Shown here: piece after piece, positions 5,322-6,252 of the stretch
How positions within the stretch are numbered: position 1 is the first letter of the stretch
Layout of the letters: every line of letters starts with the position of its first letter
DNA from: Alphaproteobacteria bacterium
GTDB lineage: Bacteria; Pseudomonadota; Alphaproteobacteria; CACIAM-22H2
Assembly (NCBI GenBank): GCA_947500965.1
Contig: CANMWW010000148.1
Coordinates: 1 to 6,252 of the forward strand
Length of the DNA: 6,252 nt
Direction: 5' to 3'
Made by a program: the position numbers and the translations under genes
Notes under the pieces: model-generated
Databases searched by the model: none
What the model was told of the DNA's origin: nothing
Seen by the model: the letters and a program-made list of their open reading frames with translations, nothing else

Positions 5322-6252
5322 AGCCACTTGCGCCGCGCCGCGCGCGCCGCGCGCAGCACGCTGGCGGGCGCCGTGCCGCCATGGCTGCGCCGCGAGCGCA
5401 CCGAGTTGTCGACGCCGAGCACGCCGAGCACGTCCTTCGTGATCCGCTTGTCGACGGCGCGCATCGCCGCCAGCGGCAGGTCCGGCAGGTCGCAGCCGCG
5501 CTCCTCGGCAAGGCGCACGAGGCGCCCCGTGACATGGTGCGCCTCGCGGAAGGGCAGGCCCGCCGCGCGCACGAGCCAGTCGGCGAGGTCGGTGGCGGTG
5601 GAGAAGCCGCCGCCCGCCGCCGCGCGCATGCGCGCGGGATTGGCCTTCATGTCGGCGATCATCCCGGCCATCGCGGCGAGGCTGAGCTCGATCGCGTCGG
5701 CCGCCTCGAAGATCGCCGGCTTGTCGTCCTGCATGTCCTTGCCATAGGTCAGCGGCAGGCCCTTGAGGATCATGGTCAGGCGCACGAAGGCGCCGAGCGT
5801 GGCGCCCGCCTTGCCGCGCACCAGCTCGGCGGCGTCGGGGTTGCGCTTCTGCGGCATGATCGAGCTGCCGGTCGTGAAGGCGTCGGACAGCGACACGAAG
5901 CCGAAGAGCGGGTTCGTCCAGATCACCAGCTCCTCGGCCAGGCGCGAGAGATGCGTCGAGCAGATCGAGCAGGCGGCGAGGAACTCGAGGCCGAAGTCGC
6001 GGCTGGCGACGGAGTCCAGCGAGTTGTCGGTCGGCCCGTCGAAGCCCAGCGCCTTCGCCGTCGCGTGGCGATCGATGGGGAAGGACGTGCCGGCGAGCGC
6101 CGCGGCGCCGAGCGGCGAGCGGTTGCCGCGCCTGGCCGCGTCGGCGAAGCGGCCGCGGTCGCGGCCGAGCATCTCGACATAGGCGAGCATGTGGTGCCCG
6201 AAGGTCACGGGCTGGGCCGGCTGCAGGTGCGTGTAGCCCGGCATGATCGTGC
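5318..6252 (-). CDS. argH: Argininosuccinate lyase ArgH (C-terminal two thirds, cut by window edge)
   Basis: ArgH (EC 4.3.2.1) splits argininosuccinate into arginine and fumarate, the last step of arginine synthesis, as a cytoplasmic homotetramer of the fumarase/aspartase superfamily. About 310 residues are visible of the usual ~460; the start lies beyond the right edge. The visible part opens with TIMPGYTHLQPAQPV, the superfamily region carrying the catalytic Thr-His pair. It continues with NSLDSVASRD and the signature GSSIMPQKRNPD (about 5834-5869), whose serine is the catalytic residue in the flexible loop. KGLPLTYGKDMQDDK and PFREAHHVTG follow, all as expected for ArgH rather than adenylosuccinate lyase. 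The C-terminus is normal, ending RKWL before the TGA at 5320-5318. It overlaps the lipoprotein gene by four bases and is the first visible gene of the argH-lptM-lysA operon. I see no frameshift or lost key residue. Confidence 0.97.
   Translation of the reverse strand, partial: TIMPGYTHLQPAQPVTFGHHMLAYVEMLGRDRGRFADAARRGNRSPLGAAALAGTSFPIDRHATAKALGFDGPTDNSLDSVASRDFGLEFLAACSICSTHLSRLAEELVIWTNPLFGFVSLSDAFTTGSSIMPQKRNPDAAELVRGKAGATLGAFVRLTMILKGLPLTYGKDMQDDKPAIFEAADAIELSLAAMAGMIADMKANPARMRAAAGGGFSTATDLADWLVRAAGLPFREAHHVTGRLVRLAEERGCDLPDLPLAAMRAVDKRITKDVLGVLGVDNSVRSRRSHGGTAPASVLRAARAARRKWL

Overview
This window looks like chromosomal housekeeping DNA from a very GC-rich alphaproteobacterium, most likely of the Rhodospirillales/Acetobacterales type (for example a Roseomonas-like organism). 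Base composition alone does not show this. The evidence is the TIGR02302/DUF4175 low-complexity membrane protein, a family I know only from Alphaproteobacteria, together with the neighbours argH, an LptM-type lipoprotein, lysA, an MJ0042-type zinc-ribbon membrane protein and ftsE. I recall this gene set being kept together in that class. I see no mobile element, CRISPR array, tRNA, rRNA or phage gene.

Layout from left to right. Positions 1-184 (minus) hold the first 61 codons of ftsE, the ATPase of the FtsEX division complex, which runs off the left edge. A 137-base divergent gap (185-321) carries a possible plus-strand promoter. Positions 322-1161 (plus) encode a membrane-anchored zinc-ribbon protein with a very long polyproline linker. 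It meets the next gene head-on at a perfect 11-bp hairpin (1159-1183) whose two arms contain the stop codons of the two convergent genes. Positions 1181-3769 (minus) encode the 862-residue TIGR02302/DUF4175 protein. After a 90-base gap come lysA (3860-5119), a small LptM-like lipoprotein (about 5124-5321) and the C-terminal two thirds of argH (5318-6252, running off the right edge), all on the minus strand.

Transcription of the right-hand block runs argH, lptM, lysA, then TIGR02302. argH and lptM overlap by four bases (GTGA), and lptM and lysA are separated by four bases, so these three are almost certainly one translationally coupled operon. TIGR02302 is probably the last gene of the same unit, although it has its own strong ribosome binding site. 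The block joins the last step of arginine synthesis and the last step of lysine/diaminopimelate breakdown to two envelope proteins (LptM-like and TIGR02302). The left-hand block concerns cell division (ftsE) and an inner-membrane zinc-ribbon protein of unknown role.

The genome is so GC-rich that very long open frames lie antisense or out of frame across the real genes; these are shadows. I did not find an undescribed system. The points that reward a second look are the shared-stop hairpin, the 22-proline run, the collagen-like and Glu-Gly repeats in TIGR02302, and the conserved link between the lipoprotein, division and amino-acid genes.
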